Assembly (NCBI GenBank): GCA_905221615.1
Contig: CAJNDT010004546.1
Span: 427,501-491,500 of the forward strand
Direction of reading: 5' to 3'
Length of the DNA: 64,000 bases
Source: Symbiodinium sp. CCMP2592
Lineage: Eukaryota > Sar > Dinophyceae > Suessiales > Symbiodiniaceae
Position 1 is the first letter of the stretch; each line of letters opens with the position of its first letter. The notes under the pieces were generated by a model. The model ran no database searches and was not told where the DNA came from. It worked only from the letters and a program-made list of their open reading frames with translations. Made by a program: the position numbers and the translations under genes. Positions 8,180 to 17,568 of this stretch are shown here, piece after piece.

Positions 8180-9660
8180 TGAACGTCTCGGCCAAAGTGG
8201 TGACGAGAAGAACCGTGTTATCGTGCCAGATCAGCTGAGCTACAATGGTGACGTGACCAACTGCGTGCAGTGCCGTCTTTCCCCAGGTTTCCCCCTAGGG
8301 TTTAGGCTCGGCCCCCCCCTAGCGGGTTCTAGGGTTGCCTGCCTGGGCCTCCTCGGAGAGTACATGTCCTGGGATGCTGAGGCCGATCCGCCCTGCAACC
8401 CGATTGGGATGCACAATGGAGCGCGTCAGGTTGCGCCTGACTGTCTTGGCCGAAGTGGTGACCGCAAGGCTTCTCCCGGTTCTCCCCTAGGGTTTAGGCC
8501 TTCCCCTCCCCTTGCCGGTTGCGGGGTGGTCTGTCTGGGCATGCTGGGTGAACACATGTCCTGACAACGGCAGTGCCTCACTGCCTCTGCCGGGTTACCC
8601 GTGCCCTTTTGGGTTTAGTTCCTCCCCTTCCCTAGGTGGTTGCGACTTGAAAACCATGTACAAGGGCCTGTGCACCAAAAATTTTGCCTTTGATTCGCTT
8701 CCTGCTTCGAGTGCTGCCCCCAGGAAACCACCATGTGCAGGTCGAGAATTCTCGGAAGAGACTAGCATATCCTCACTTTGCTGTCCTGCATGTGCGCGCC
8801 TCGCTGAACATGCCGGTCATTCTGCAAATCACTGCCCGGCAACACTTGATGTTTGGGCTGCCCTGAAGGCCCACGAAGCTACAGGTCACGAGAGCTTGAA
8901 AAGGCCCGGCACATCCTTGCTTCGAAGGCCTGTCAGAGAGCGCCGCGACCACAGAGTGCAGCCCAGCATGTGCAACACTGCGTGTAGCACAACATGCACC
9001 TCTTTTGGTAACACTGCCCCTTTGGGTACTGTCATACATTCCGATTGCAACGCTGTCTTGCGCCAGGGCCTGTACACCGAGATTCTTGCTTTCGATTTGC
9101 CTCTTGACTCAAGCGCAGCCCCCAGGGACCTTCAGCGTGCAGGTCAAGATTTCTCGGAAGAGACTAGCACATCCTCACTCTGTTGTCCCGCTTGTGCGCG
9201 CTCCGCCGATCCTACAGGTGCCTCTGCAAATCACTGCCTCGCACCCAAATTTTGTGCTGCCCTAAAGGCCCACGGAGCTGCAGGTCATGAGAGCTTGAAA
9301 AGGCCCAGCATATCCTCGCTTCGCAAGCCTTTTAGTGAGCGCTGTATTCCCAGCTTGCAATACAACCAATTGCTTCCAAGCGAACAGCCGCAAAAATGTG
9401 CATGTGGCCAGAGTGCCTCCCGAGCCGCCCAGGGTCACTCCTGGCACCAATTCAACTGTTCGTCCTTCGCGGGCTGTACTGCCTTCTGTGATGGGCCAGG
9501 TGCTCGCTTTGCTGGATGCGCGGGACTCCTTGGAGAGCTCGTCTCCTTTCAGGGCGAAAACCGAGACATAGGCCAAGTTTGCGCAGTCACTTGTGAAACC
9601 CCCAGCAGTTGCACGCTTTTGGGCTGCATTTCTCCCGTCGGCTGTGCTGCCTTCAAACAA
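8180..9660 (+). repeat. LINE-A leader: two sets of degenerate tandem repeats
   Basis: Segment 8280-8372 recurs at 8473-8563, with a partial third copy near 8595-8645; all carry TAGGGTTTAGG/GGGTTTAG and end in ACATGTCCTG or similar. A longer unit, about 410 bp, occurs at 8640-9050 and 9055-9365; both copies translate in one frame to SSAAPR, FSEET, SSLCCPACAR, GHESLKRP. One frame is open across the whole stretch from 8512. Tandem monomers upstream of a LINE ORF resemble the promoter monomers of rodent L1, which is an analogy, not a homology claim. Confidence 0.55.
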
Positions 9661-9717
9661 CTAGGCACATGTTTCGTGGGCATCGACCACTGGTGCGTAA
9701 GCTTCAGCTCGCTATTG

Positions 9718-11886
9718 ATGATGCTTTGCCACAATTATCTAAACGCTGCCCGTGTTGGAGAAGCATCCAATCCAGGCCCTGGTGCTGAGTTTGACTTGGG
9801 CGACCTACTAGGACCGGGCTTCACTGAACAGCTCCAAAATTTTATCAGGGCAGCTGTGCAACAGGCTTTGCAGGATGCTTTAAAGGGAATGAAGCTTGGG
9901 GGTCTTTTCTCACCTTCAAGCCCCAACGTCGCAAGTGCCAACGTTGCCGCTCCAGCTGTCAAGCCCCCTCGCAAGAAAGGCAAAGGTGCCGGAGCCGTTG
10001 TGCCGACACCCGAGGCTCCAGGTGTCCCAGCCCCTGTGCCGGCCCCCACTGCTGTCAAGGGCAAGGCCAAAGGCAAAGGCAAAAACAAGGAAAATGCGGC
10101 TAACCTAAGACCCACCGGGGCTGGCAAATCACAGGTGCCGAACCCAGCCACGTCGTCCGACAAGGCTGAGGGATGGACTAAGGTTGCGAGAAAGCCGGCG
10201 GGCCCACCCAGTAAGGATGATCCCTTTGTCTTGCGCCAACAGGACTGGTCGGACCCCCTTAGTTCATTCTCTAACCTAGCACGTAATCTTGCCAACGTGA
10301 AAGATGGTGAGACCTTTCGTGGAGTTATACTGTGCCCGGGCAGGGATTTCCAAACTGCTCGCACCATCCTTGCTGGCACCACCAAATCACATGCCATCAT
10401 GCTCATTGCTTTGGCGCGCGACTTTGACAAGCCGGACAACCTCGCTAAAGAGCTCAAAGTGCAAAAGGTCCCGGGTCAATCGGACCTCCGACTGTGCTTT
10501 ATGGATGCCTTCGTCTTCTACTCGGCATCGGCAGGACTCAAGGCACCCACACCTACGGGTTTTTCTGCCAAGCCACAGGCTGTGACGCCTAAGAAGACCG
10601 CGGTTCTATTTTGCAAGGTGCCCCAGGATTTTACTACACCGAAAGTGTGGCAGGACTTTCTTGCAAAGCCTCAAAAGCACATTGCGCAGTGGACCGCCGG
10701 GCAACACATTTTGTGCATTGATTGCTTTGGTTGGTCCGAAGAAAAGCTTAAAGGTGGCAAGCGCCAAATTTTTGGGGCCATCAGAGTTGCTCAGGCCGAT
10801 GTGGCGCAGCTACTTTCGCGATCAGGTGACCTTGGAGTTTTCCTGCAGCAGCCCCGTGACCAAACTGCCAATCAGCACGTTGAATGGATACCTCGCCTGA
10901 GTAAGACCGAGCCACATCAGGAATACCTCACCCGCGCGGTACGATCCAGGGGAGAGCTCGGCCTCGTGTGTCGTGAAGGGTCCCTTGGTTGGCGACGTGC
11001 CAATGATGCCACTTCTGCAGTCAAGAGGGTGTGGATGCTGGAACATTGCCCAAGGGAGTGGGATCTTCAGCAAGTCGCGGCACTCCTCCAAGAGCATTTT
11101 GCTGATGTCACGATGTTCCGCCAGCTCCAACGGGGCAAGTGGAAAAGCTTCGTTTTTCGTGCATCTTGCCGCCGAGGCCCAGAGTGCGACCTTGTCGCTG
11201 TCCCCATTGAGATCACTGAAAATGGGGCAAAACAGCTCTTCACTTGCTGGGCCAAGATTGCCCCTCCCAGGCAACAACCGAGCCAGCGGCGCCAACTGAA
11301 AGGGGGTGATGTGCCCTTTGTCGAGAGTACCGATGTGTTCGCTCCACAGGTTATTCCCGTGTCACAAGCCTCCAATGAGGAACCTATGGATGTCACTGGT
11401 GATGCGCAGAACACTTCTCGCAAGCCGCCTGACCCGGCGACGGTTAAGAAACAGCGAAAGGAGCATCGACCGGTGCCGGAAGGCACCGAACTCAAAGCAC
11501 AGCCGGCTGATGGGGATTGTCTTTTTCACACCATGGCTGCTGCTCTGTTGTGGATCTCAAAATCCAAGATTGATATTCATCCCCATGAACTCCGCGCCAG
11601 AGCCGTTGCTCATCTTAAACGTCACAGTGAACTTTATGAGGCGCAGTGGAAGGCGGCAGGCCAAAAGGGACCCGAGGATCAAAAACTTGACACTTGGACC
11701 GAATATCTTGATTTGGTCGCCCAACCGGGCAAGTGGACCGGTGAGATAGAACTTCGTGCCTTGTGCAGGATCTACGACCTTCGGGCCGTTGTTGTACCGG
11801 AAGATCCATCATTTCAGGTAGCGGCTTATCACCGCAAGGCAAAGGCCCATCGCACCATTGCAATATATCACACCTCGACTTCCTAG
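9718..11886 (+). CDS. LINE-A ORF1: NPGP motif, basic linker, OTU cysteine protease domain
   Basis: The frame is open from 8512; the paired ATG at 9718-9723 is chosen because the upstream part is tandem repeat. A few residues on comes RVGEASNPGPG, which has the NPGP core of 2A ribosome-skipping peptides but not the usual D-(V/I)-E-x before it. A basic Lys/Gly/Pro region (KGKAKGKGKNKEN) follows, then a ~300-residue globular region of unknown type. The last ~130 residues are OTU-like: PADGDCLFHTMAA gives the catalytic Asp/Cys box and ELRALCRIYDLRAVVV a conserved middle helix. The frame stops just after IAIYH, before the catalytic His, which lies in the next frame (HLDFLAP). OTU proteases remove ubiquitin; in LINEs the role is unknown. 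Confidence 0.6.
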   Translation: MMLCHNYLNAARVGEASNPGPGAEFDLGDLLGPGFTEQLQNFIRAAVQQALQDALKGMKLGGLFSPSSPNVASANVAAPAVKPPRKKGKGAGAVVPTPEAPGVPAPVPAPTAVKGKAKGKGKNKENAANLRPTGAGKSQVPNPATSSDKAEGWTKVARKPAGPPSKDDPFVLRQQDWSDPLSSFSNLARNLANVKDGETFRGVILCPGRDFQTARTILAGTTKSHAIMLIALARDFDKPDNLAKELKVQKVPGQSDLRLCFMDAFVFYSASAGLKAPTPTGFSAKPQAVTPKKTAVLFCKVPQDFTTPKVWQDFLAKPQKHIAQWTAGQHILCIDCFGWSEEKLKGGKRQIFGAIRVAQADVAQLLSRSGDLGVFLQQPRDQTANQHVEWIPRLSKTEPHQEYLTRAVRSRGELGLVCREGSLGWRRANDATSAVKRVWMLEHCPREWDLQQVAALLQEHFADVTMFRQLQRGKWKSFVFRASCRRGPECDLVAVPIEITENGAKQLFTCWAKIAPPRQQPSQRRQLKGGDVPFVESTDVFAPQVIPVSQASNEEPMDVTGDAQNTSRKPPDPATVKKQRKEHRPVPEGTELKAQPADGDCLFHTMAAALLWISKSKIDIHPHELRARAVAHLKRHSELYEAQWKAAGQKGPEDQKLDTWTEYLDLVAQPGKWTGEIELRALCRIYDLRAVVVPEDPSFQVAAYHRKAKAHRTIAIYHTSTS

Positions 11887-13079
11887 CCCCTAAGGGAGAT
11901 GCGAAGCAATACCCCGAAGCCCTCCGATCCATTGACACCGATCCCAATGGAGGTTTCCTTGTAGGGGGTGGTTCTGAATTTTCGGGGTTCTCTGGTCGTT
12001 CCAAGTGGACAGCTAGCTCATCCTCGCAACATTTCAGCGCCCGCACCAGGCTCACGGGCAAAACCAGCAAGCCCTCCGCCAGACACCCTGATGCAGCCTC
12101 AGTCTTGCAGCAGCTTGATGGAGATACCCAATCCCAAACCGGCACGGTGTGGACCCATGCTCCCACCTCGCAGCCGCCTGCTTCATCCCAGGCCCTTCTT
12201 GATTCTAAGGTTTGTCAGGGCTCCACGTGTAATGCTGCCGATGCCGATTTTCTTGATGAGGAAACCTTCTCAGCCGGCAGCAGCCAAGCCACCACAGGCA
12301 AGCGCAAGCGCTACAAGGCACAAGTCCCTGGGGACGTCCCGCATAAAGGCTACTACATATGCAGACTTTGTGCATTTCGCACCCCAGTTGCAAATCAGAA
12401 ACAACTTTCAGTTGCGCGCTACTCCCACTGCATGCGTCACCATGGTGGCGAGGGCTTGCCAGGTTTGGCCAAACGTGGCGAGCAGTACGTTGTGCAAGTG
12501 ACAGATCAGGACAAAGGTCTGTTCTGGAAGTGCAAATGGTGCCGTAGCGGCATCCGCCGGGCTGTGGGGGAGGCGGCCAGCCCCAAAATCATTGCCCAAG
12601 CGATCCGAGCGCACCTTCGTACCAAACATGCCCGTAAGAATCAGGCGGCGAGGCAACAAGCCCATGTTGGAGTTTCCCACGCCCAGGCCACCAGAGTTAG
12701 GCAATGGAACGCCGCCGTCTCTAAAACCTTTGCTAAGCGCACTGACCTCTTGCACAAGGGATATGAGAGCTTCCTTTGGCCTATTTTAAAAAAGTTTCGC
12801 AAGGGCCGGCCAGACCTCCGCATCTCTTTTATACGAGCGTGGCGCTGCGGCACTTGTAAGATGTGCTTCAAAAACCTCGCTTGTGTCAACAATCATAAAA
12901 CTTGCAAAGCTGTCACTGCAGCCAATGGCCGCAAATGCAAGCTTGCCGATCTTGCCAAGGTCCGTACTTGGTGCCTGAAGCACCCAAGCAAAAATACTAT
13001 GTCCGAGGCTGAGACACTTAAAATCTTTGCATTGGCCAAGCAAGCCCTCCAGGGGCATGAGCTCCAATCGCAGGTGTGA
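11880..13079 (+). CDS. LINE-A zinc-finger segment (continues ORF1 one frame back)
   Basis: In this frame SHLDFLAPKGD follows directly on the OTU strand, so the segment was probably fused to ORF1; a -1 shift (or loss of one base near 11870) now separates them. After a Ser/Pro-rich linker come three Cys/His groups: YICRLC...HCMRHH, WKCKWC...HLRTKH (a classical C-x2-C-x(n)-H-x4-H finger) and RCGTCKMC...NNHKTC. They would bind nucleic acid. The frame ends in a TGA overlapping the endonuclease frame (GTGA at 13076-13079), again a -1 relation. Confidence 0.55.
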   Translation, partial: FLAPKGDAKQYPEALRSIDTDPNGGFLVGGGSEFSGFSGRSKWTASSSSQHFSARTRLTGKTSKPSARHPDAASVLQQLDGDTQSQTGTVWTHAPTSQPPASSQALLDSKVCQGSTCNAADADFLDEETFSAGSSQATTGKRKRYKAQVPGDVPHKGYYICRLCAFRTPVANQKQLSVARYSHCMRHHGGEGLPGLAKRGEQYVVQVTDQDKGLFWKCKWCRSGIRRAVGEAASPKIIAQAIRAHLRTKHARKNQAARQQAHVGVSHAQATRVRQWNAAVSKTFAKRTDLLHKGYESFLWPILKKFRKGRPDLRISFIRAWRCGTCKMCFKNLACVNNHKTCKAVTAANGRKCKLADLAKVRTWCLKHPSKNTMSEAETLKIFALAKQALQGHELQSQV

Positions 13080-14308
13080 TCAGGGTTGCTTCTTGCAACC
13101 TTGCTGGAGCTGGCATTTCACGCACTGTTTTGACCCTCCAGCACTTAAAGAATTTTAATCCCGATATCATTTCCCTTCAAGAAGTTGACATCCCCAAGCG
13201 GTGTGCGGCAGCATACGCCAGGGAGTGGAGAGCTTTGGGGTGGCAAATTGTTTTGGCCCAAGCCGAACCACATTCAGGATTGCACAGGGTCGCTGTTGTG
13301 TGCCGCATTCAGTGCCGCCCCGTCAGCCTGACAACCGAAATTGCGCAGACTCGTCATGCAGCCATTCTCGTTGAAACACAGGCGGAACACATCCGCCGAC
13401 CTCTCCTCATGGTTGCAATTTACGGGTTTTCGGGGGATCCTCCCACCACCAACCTCATGGTGGATGAGCTCGCGGCTGCGTGCTATGCATTCCGAGGGCC
13501 ACACATTCTGTTCGGTGATTGGAACATGACTTCAGAAGAAGGCTCGATACAAAATCACTTGATGTCTGGAGCCCTCAGGTCCATGGATGACCCTTTCCCC
13601 ATGGAGCTCTGCTGCACCAACCCGGGCCGAACTCGGCGCATAGACTACGGTTTGAGCGATCCTTCGATCTTCCCCACTGAGGTGTGGCACCATGAAGGTT
13701 TATGTGATCATACCACTGTAGGCTACTGCCTCAATCTTTCGATTAACTTTTCAGGTTTTGAGCTTCCCCCTCGGGCCAAAATCAGGGATCGATCTAAGGA
13801 AGATATACACGAATCCTTCAGCGAATGCTGGCCTCACCAAGCCTTCGAACAGGTCCTCGATGCAGGTAACACCAACGAAGCTTGGAGGATACTGTCGTGG
13901 ACCGCGGAGCAGTGCCTCTGTGATCTCGGTGCCAAGCCTGACACTGTGCCCCGTTCAGATCCCTGTGAGCCGCGACCCAAGCAGCTCCCAAAATCTTGCA
14001 TCACCGTCCACGGTCGCGAATCAAAGGGACTGCAGGGTTTAAGACACTTAAGTCACCGGTTGCAGGAGCTACGACGTGACCCCTCTAACAATCGCCTCCG
14101 CTTGAAAGTAAAATCATCCTTGCAAGGTGTTCGCTTGAGCGTGCCGGACCTTCCTTCGCTCCCAGAGGGTCATGAGGAAACGGCTTTGCCCAGCGTTAAC
14201 GAACTGCTTGAGGATTACGTGGCACAGGAACGCTCCGCTGCCATGGCTCAGTGGAGGCAGCGACTTCAGGTGCAGCCCAACAAGCAAATCGCTTGGGTTA
14301 AAGGTTAA
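13076..14308 (+). CDS. LINE-A apurinic-like (APE) endonuclease domain
   Basis: Reads VIRVASCNLAG (metal-site Asn), ISLQEVD (catalytic Glu), LFGDWNM (Asp/Asn), RRIDYGLSD and CDHTTVG (final Asp-His), the ordered hallmarks of exonuclease-endonuclease-phosphatase enzymes. In LINEs this domain nicks target DNA to prime reverse transcription. The frame starts at a GTG overlapping the upstream stop, with no ATG nearby, so it was very likely part of a longer polyprotein. It ends at a stop created by a 7-bp tandem duplication at 14296-14309; removing one copy would place the frame directly on the RT frame. Confidence 0.75.
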   Translation: MIRVASCNLAGAGISRTVLTLQHLKNFNPDIISLQEVDIPKRCAAAYAREWRALGWQIVLAQAEPHSGLHRVAVVCRIQCRPVSLTTEIAQTRHAAILVETQAEHIRRPLLMVAIYGFSGDPPTTNLMVDELAAACYAFRGPHILFGDWNMTSEEGSIQNHLMSGALRSMDDPFPMELCCTNPGRTRRIDYGLSDPSIFPTEVWHHEGLCDHTTVGYCLNLSINFSGFELPPRAKIRDRSKEDIHESFSECWPHQAFEQVLDAGNTNEAWRILSWTAEQCLCDLGAKPDTVPRSDPCEPRPKQLPKSCITVHGRESKGLQGLRHLSHRLQELRRDPSNNRLRLKVKSSLQGVRLSVPDLPSLPEGHEETALPSVNELLEDYVAQERSAAMAQWRQRLQVQPNKQIAWVKG

Positions 14309-14309
14309 A

Positions 14310-17201
14310 GCCCGCGCCCAGCAGGCTTGTGATGCGGCCCCCGCGCCACCGGAGGTCAGCAAAGCCATCTCGGCGATACATCCGACTTCCATCTTGCAGC
14401 AACACGGCAAGGCGTGGGCAGAATTGTGGACTGCGCCAGCAGGCTTAAACTTCACCACCCCTACCATGCAAAGCATCCTTGAAACAGTGCCAAAAAGGGC
14501 CCCTTTTTCAAATGAATTTCCTGGCGAATTTTCTTTTGAACCGGAGGAACTGATTGCAGTCGCAAAACAAATGAAAGGTAAAGCGGCGGGGCCAGACGCG
14601 TGGAAGTCTGATCATCTGCTTGAATTACCCATGCCCTGGTGGGTCCAGTTCACACGCCTTTGGAACTCCATCCTGCAGGGAGCCCAGACGCCGATGCAAT
14701 GGCGTCGCGGCCTCGTGGCATTGTTACCCAAACGGGTAACGTCAACACGCCCGATCGGGCTTCTTCAGGTTGCTTGGCGCATCGGTGCAAAATGTCTTTG
14801 CAAACGTTCAAGAAAATGGATCCTCTCGTGGGTCAGCCCGAGTGCCTTCGGCGGGGCTCCGGGATTCTCAACCGCAGACGCACACCTTCGAATTGCTTCA
14901 GCCCTAAAAAGGCAAGTAAATTCCTTTGTCGTGCAAGATTTAAAAGGCTTTTTTGATCATCTTCAACTTAACGCCGTAATCCCGATCCTCAGACGGCTCG
15001 GTGCACCCAGCTGCTTGGAACACATCTTGAATAGCGTCTACTCGGGTGCCGAGCGGCTCTTCGTTGCAGGCGGATTTGCGGCCGCAGCCTGGACTCCTGT
15101 CTCACGTGGCTTGGTACAGGGGGACCCACTAAGTCCTTTATTGGCGTTGGCAGTCAGCGTGGCTTGGAGCTCTTACGTCATACAAGGCCCAATCCGAGGC
15201 CTTATGTATGTGGATGACAGGCTTCTTTGGCCGGAGCAGAGTGCCAACCCTGCCCGAGCCATTGGGCAAGCGGTGGAACGATCCACCAGGTTCGACAGAG
15301 CTTTCTACTTAGTGTGCGAACCCACCAAATGCTCTGTCATTGCAGCTCCTGGCGACACTTCCCTCCAGGACTTGGCGGAACGGCAGGGCTACATGCAGAA
15401 AACTTCGCTTGAAATTTTAGGCGTCGAAATCGACTTGTCGGGCAGCACCCCCAAGCCGCTCAGGTTGGTGCTAGATCGTGTGCTGTGGCGCCTCCGCTTC
15501 ATCAAATACCTTCCCGTGCCCATCCACCGAAAAACTCAACTCATGTGGACTTTGGGGTTTTCGGCTGTCTTTTGGGGTGCTGGCGTTGCTTCCCCGGGCG
15601 ATGCCGTTCTCTCCACCATCAGGTCCGAGGTCCTTGCTGCCTTTCGCAGAAGCTTCACTCCCGAGGTGCCGTACTTCTTGCAGCACTGCATGATGGGGTG
15701 GAACACAGACCCCTTTTTCATGCAAGATTACACAGCCCTTCGTCGTGTCCAGTCCTTCGTTGCACAGCGACCTTCCTGGCTTGATGATGTGCCACTCCGG
15801 GAGGCCGTCGATCCGTGGTCGGATCTGTTTCCGGTGGCGGCTGAGGCGGTCCGAAAACACAAGTGGACCATCCTTCCTCATGGCGAGGGCCTTGCCAAAA
15901 CCGATAGCAATGGGTGCCGCCGAGTTTTTCGCTTTGGATTCTCTTCCTTGAAGGTCCTGCGCCAGTGGCTGGAAGAAGAATACGTGCGACAGGGCGTGCA
16001 CAATGCCGGTCGCATTAAAGCTTCGCACCACAGGGTTGACCCTAATGCCGCTTCGGGTTTTAGTCTCCCTAAGCCCCCTAGGCAGGCCTGGTTTTGTTTT
16101 GCCGCGCATAGAAAAATCTTTCTTAATCCCGAAAATCTTGCGCAAAAACGTGCCGCAGTTGCAGCTGGAGCCAGTTTTTGGCACACGCACTGCGGGTCCC
16201 ACCGCCCAACACCAACTGATGCAGACAAAGTGTGCATGTGCGATCAGCTTGAACCGTCGAGAGCGCACCTCACGTGGTGCTGCCCGGGCCTAAGCACATT
16301 GCGCGAGACCAACCCGGTCGTTCCTCCGCCTGATCGCGCCTCTGAAAGGCTCTTTGCCCCTCCGCTTGAGACTTTCCCTGCTGCGCCTGAGCCAGTGCCC
16401 TTGCAGCATGCACAGCTTGCCGATGCTATTCGCAATCTTCTGGCGACAGACCAGGAGGCTCAACCGTGCATTGCCACCGACGGCTCGCACCTTGAAGACG
16501 TGGCTGGCTCTGCAATCGTTCTTCACCAGGATGGTCGTTTCTCGACTTTTGCTTTTGGCGACGACGACGAAGACCAGTCCAGTTACCGTGCCGAGCTTCT
16601 GGCCCTCCGTGAGTTAGCCCAGACGTGTGTTGTAGCTGCCTTGGCTGGGGCACGAGGCGAAGTGTACGTCTTGGTGGACTGTCAAGCCGCGCTTGCTGCA
16701 CTTAAGTCACGGTCGTGTGCGACCCTTCAGCTGCTCGTGCAACAAATCGCCACACATCTTGAAACTTCCACCAGATGCGGTTTAAAATTGAATCTGCGAT
16801 GGATGCCCGCACATGGACGTCAGGCCACTTGGACGCCAGACTTTCCCTTGCCTGTTGACTTGTGCAGACTGCTCAACGACAAAGCCGATGCCGCTGCACG
16901 TGATGTTATGCACAGGAGGCACCACAACTCTGCCCGTGCCACCTGGCATCGACGACGACGCGAAGCTCACGAATGGACCAAGCAGGCCATCAACCTCTCA
17001 GCTCAGGCGGGCGAGGCATACCGCCAGTGGTGTGAGAAACGAAGTCTTGCTAGACCCGGGAATGGGCGACACGATGACGACGACGCAGCTGCTGATGGGG
17101 CGGCGGCTGCTGGGGCCGCTTCTTCGGGCGCGGTGGCTGACGGCGCAGTGGCTGCCGGTTCGGTGGCTGCTGGTGCGGCGGCTGCTGGCGACGTGAACTG
17201 A
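14310..17201 (+). CDS. LINE-A reverse transcriptase and RNase H
   Basis: The open frame begins upstream (14172), but LINE-type residues start after the 14296-14309 duplication. RT motifs in order: GKAAGPDAW, PIGLLQVAWRI, GLVQGDPLSPLL and the catalytic YVDD near 15207-15218. A thumb region follows, then a Cys/His group (VCMC...AHLTWCC) like the post-RT zinc site of many LINEs. RNase H is at 16465-16915: CIATDGSH (Asp), SYRAELLAL (Glu), VLVDCQAAL (Asp) and NDKADAAARD (last Asp), with HGR before it. The extreme C-terminus, from about 17080, is an Ala/Gly-rich tract coded by a GCGG(T/C)-rich simple repeat and is probably not functional. Confidence 0.8.
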   Translation, partial: ARAQQACDAAPAPPEVSKAISAIHPTSILQQHGKAWAELWTAPAGLNFTTPTMQSILETVPKRAPFSNEFPGEFSFEPEELIAVAKQMKGKAAGPDAWKSDHLLELPMPWWVQFTRLWNSILQGAQTPMQWRRGLVALLPKRVTSTRPIGLLQVAWRIGAKCLCKRSRKWILSWVSPSAFGGAPGFSTADAHLRIASALKRQVNSFVVQDLKGFFDHLQLNAVIPILRRLGAPSCLEHILNSVYSGAERLFVAGGFAAAAWTPVSRGLVQGDPLSPLLALAVSVAWSSYVIQGPIRGLMYVDDRLLWPEQSANPARAIGQAVERSTRFDRAFYLVCEPTKCSVIAAPGDTSLQDLAERQGYMQKTSLEILGVEIDLSGSTPKPLRLVLDRVLWRLRFIKYLPVPIHRKTQLMWTLGFSAVFWGAGVASPGDAVLSTIRSEVLAAFRRSFTPEVPYFLQHCMMGWNTDPFFMQDYTALRRVQSFVAQRPSWLDDVPLREAVDPWSDLFPVAAEAVRKHKWTILPHGEGLAKTDSNGCRRVFRFGFSSLKVLRQWLEEEYVRQGVHNAGRIKASHHRVDPNAASGFSLPKPPRQAWFCFAAHRKIFLNPENLAQKRAAVAAGASFWHTHCGSHRPTPTDADKVCMCDQLEPSRAHLTWCCPGLSTLRETNPVVPPPDRASERLFAPPLETFPAAPEPVPLQHAQLADAIRNLLATDQEAQPCIATDGSHLEDVAGSAIVLHQDGRFSTFAFGDDDEDQSSYRAELLALRELAQTCVVAALAGARGEVYVLVDCQAALAALKSRSCATLQLLVQQIATHLETSTRCGLKLNLRWMPAHGRQATWTPDFPLPVDLCRLLNDKADAAARDVMHRRHHNSARATWHRRRREAHEWTKQAINLSAQAGEAYRQWCEKRSLARPGNGRHDDDDAAADGAAAAGAASSGAVADGAVAAGSVAAGAAAAGDVN

Positions 17202-17513
17202 GTGCTACCACGAGCTCCTCTGAAACACTGTGTACAGTTTGAGTGCTTGAGCCTGCTTGTAGTCTCGCTCCTTCTGTAGTGGTACTGGCTGTCTGCTTGT
17301 GCTTCCGACTACGTAGTTCACGAACTCTTTGAAGCTTTCTCTAGCTTAACAAACCTAGCTAGAGTGATGTTGGCATGACATGTTGTTCAGTCTCATGTTC
17401 ATGCTGACATGTCTCGAGGGAGCTGCTTTCTCACGGCTTGTACAAACTGCGTCTTAGCACCACTCTTCGGGCCCAAGGAGGCCTCGGCACACGAGGCTGA
17501 CTCAGCCTGACCA
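17202..17513 (+). other. LINE-A 3' UTR with paired terminal hairpins
   Basis: No coding potential. Near its end lie two overlapping perfect hairpins: CCTCG-gcaca-CGAGG at 17482-17496 and GGCTGA-c-TCAGCC at 17495-17507. LINE reverse transcriptases often recognise a 3'-end stem-loop; whether this pair plays that part is inference. Coding sequence of YR-B begins a few bases later. Confidence 0.45.
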
Positions 17514-17568
17514 GTGAAGACCCAAAGAGTTCAAAAAGAGTGTTCGCATCACAGAAAGACGCATCTGG

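Larger units (their letters stand above)
8081..17513 (+). mobile_element. LINE-A: APE-type LINE with OTU domain and RNase H
   Basis: The coding order is ORF1 with an OTU protease domain, zinc-finger segment, APE-type endonuclease, LINE reverse transcriptase and RNase H, followed by a 3' UTR ending in two small hairpins. OTU plus APE plus RT plus RNase H is the combination known from Dualen/RandI-type LINEs; I see no restriction-like endonuclease here. The 5' border is approximate, placed at the start of the tandem leader repeats. The 3' border is placed where YR-B coding begins. The copy carries three frame changes, so it is probably inactive. No clear poly-A tail or target duplication was found. 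Confidence 0.65.

Noticed and set aside
9735-10457. Minus-strand 240-codon ORF within LINE-A
   Set aside because: Antisense shadow of the GC-rich ORF1 linker.
17080-17201. Ala/Gly-rich C-terminal tail of the LINE-A RT as a functional domain
   Set aside because: It is encoded by a short GC-rich tandem repeat and follows the last RNase H residue by a long way.
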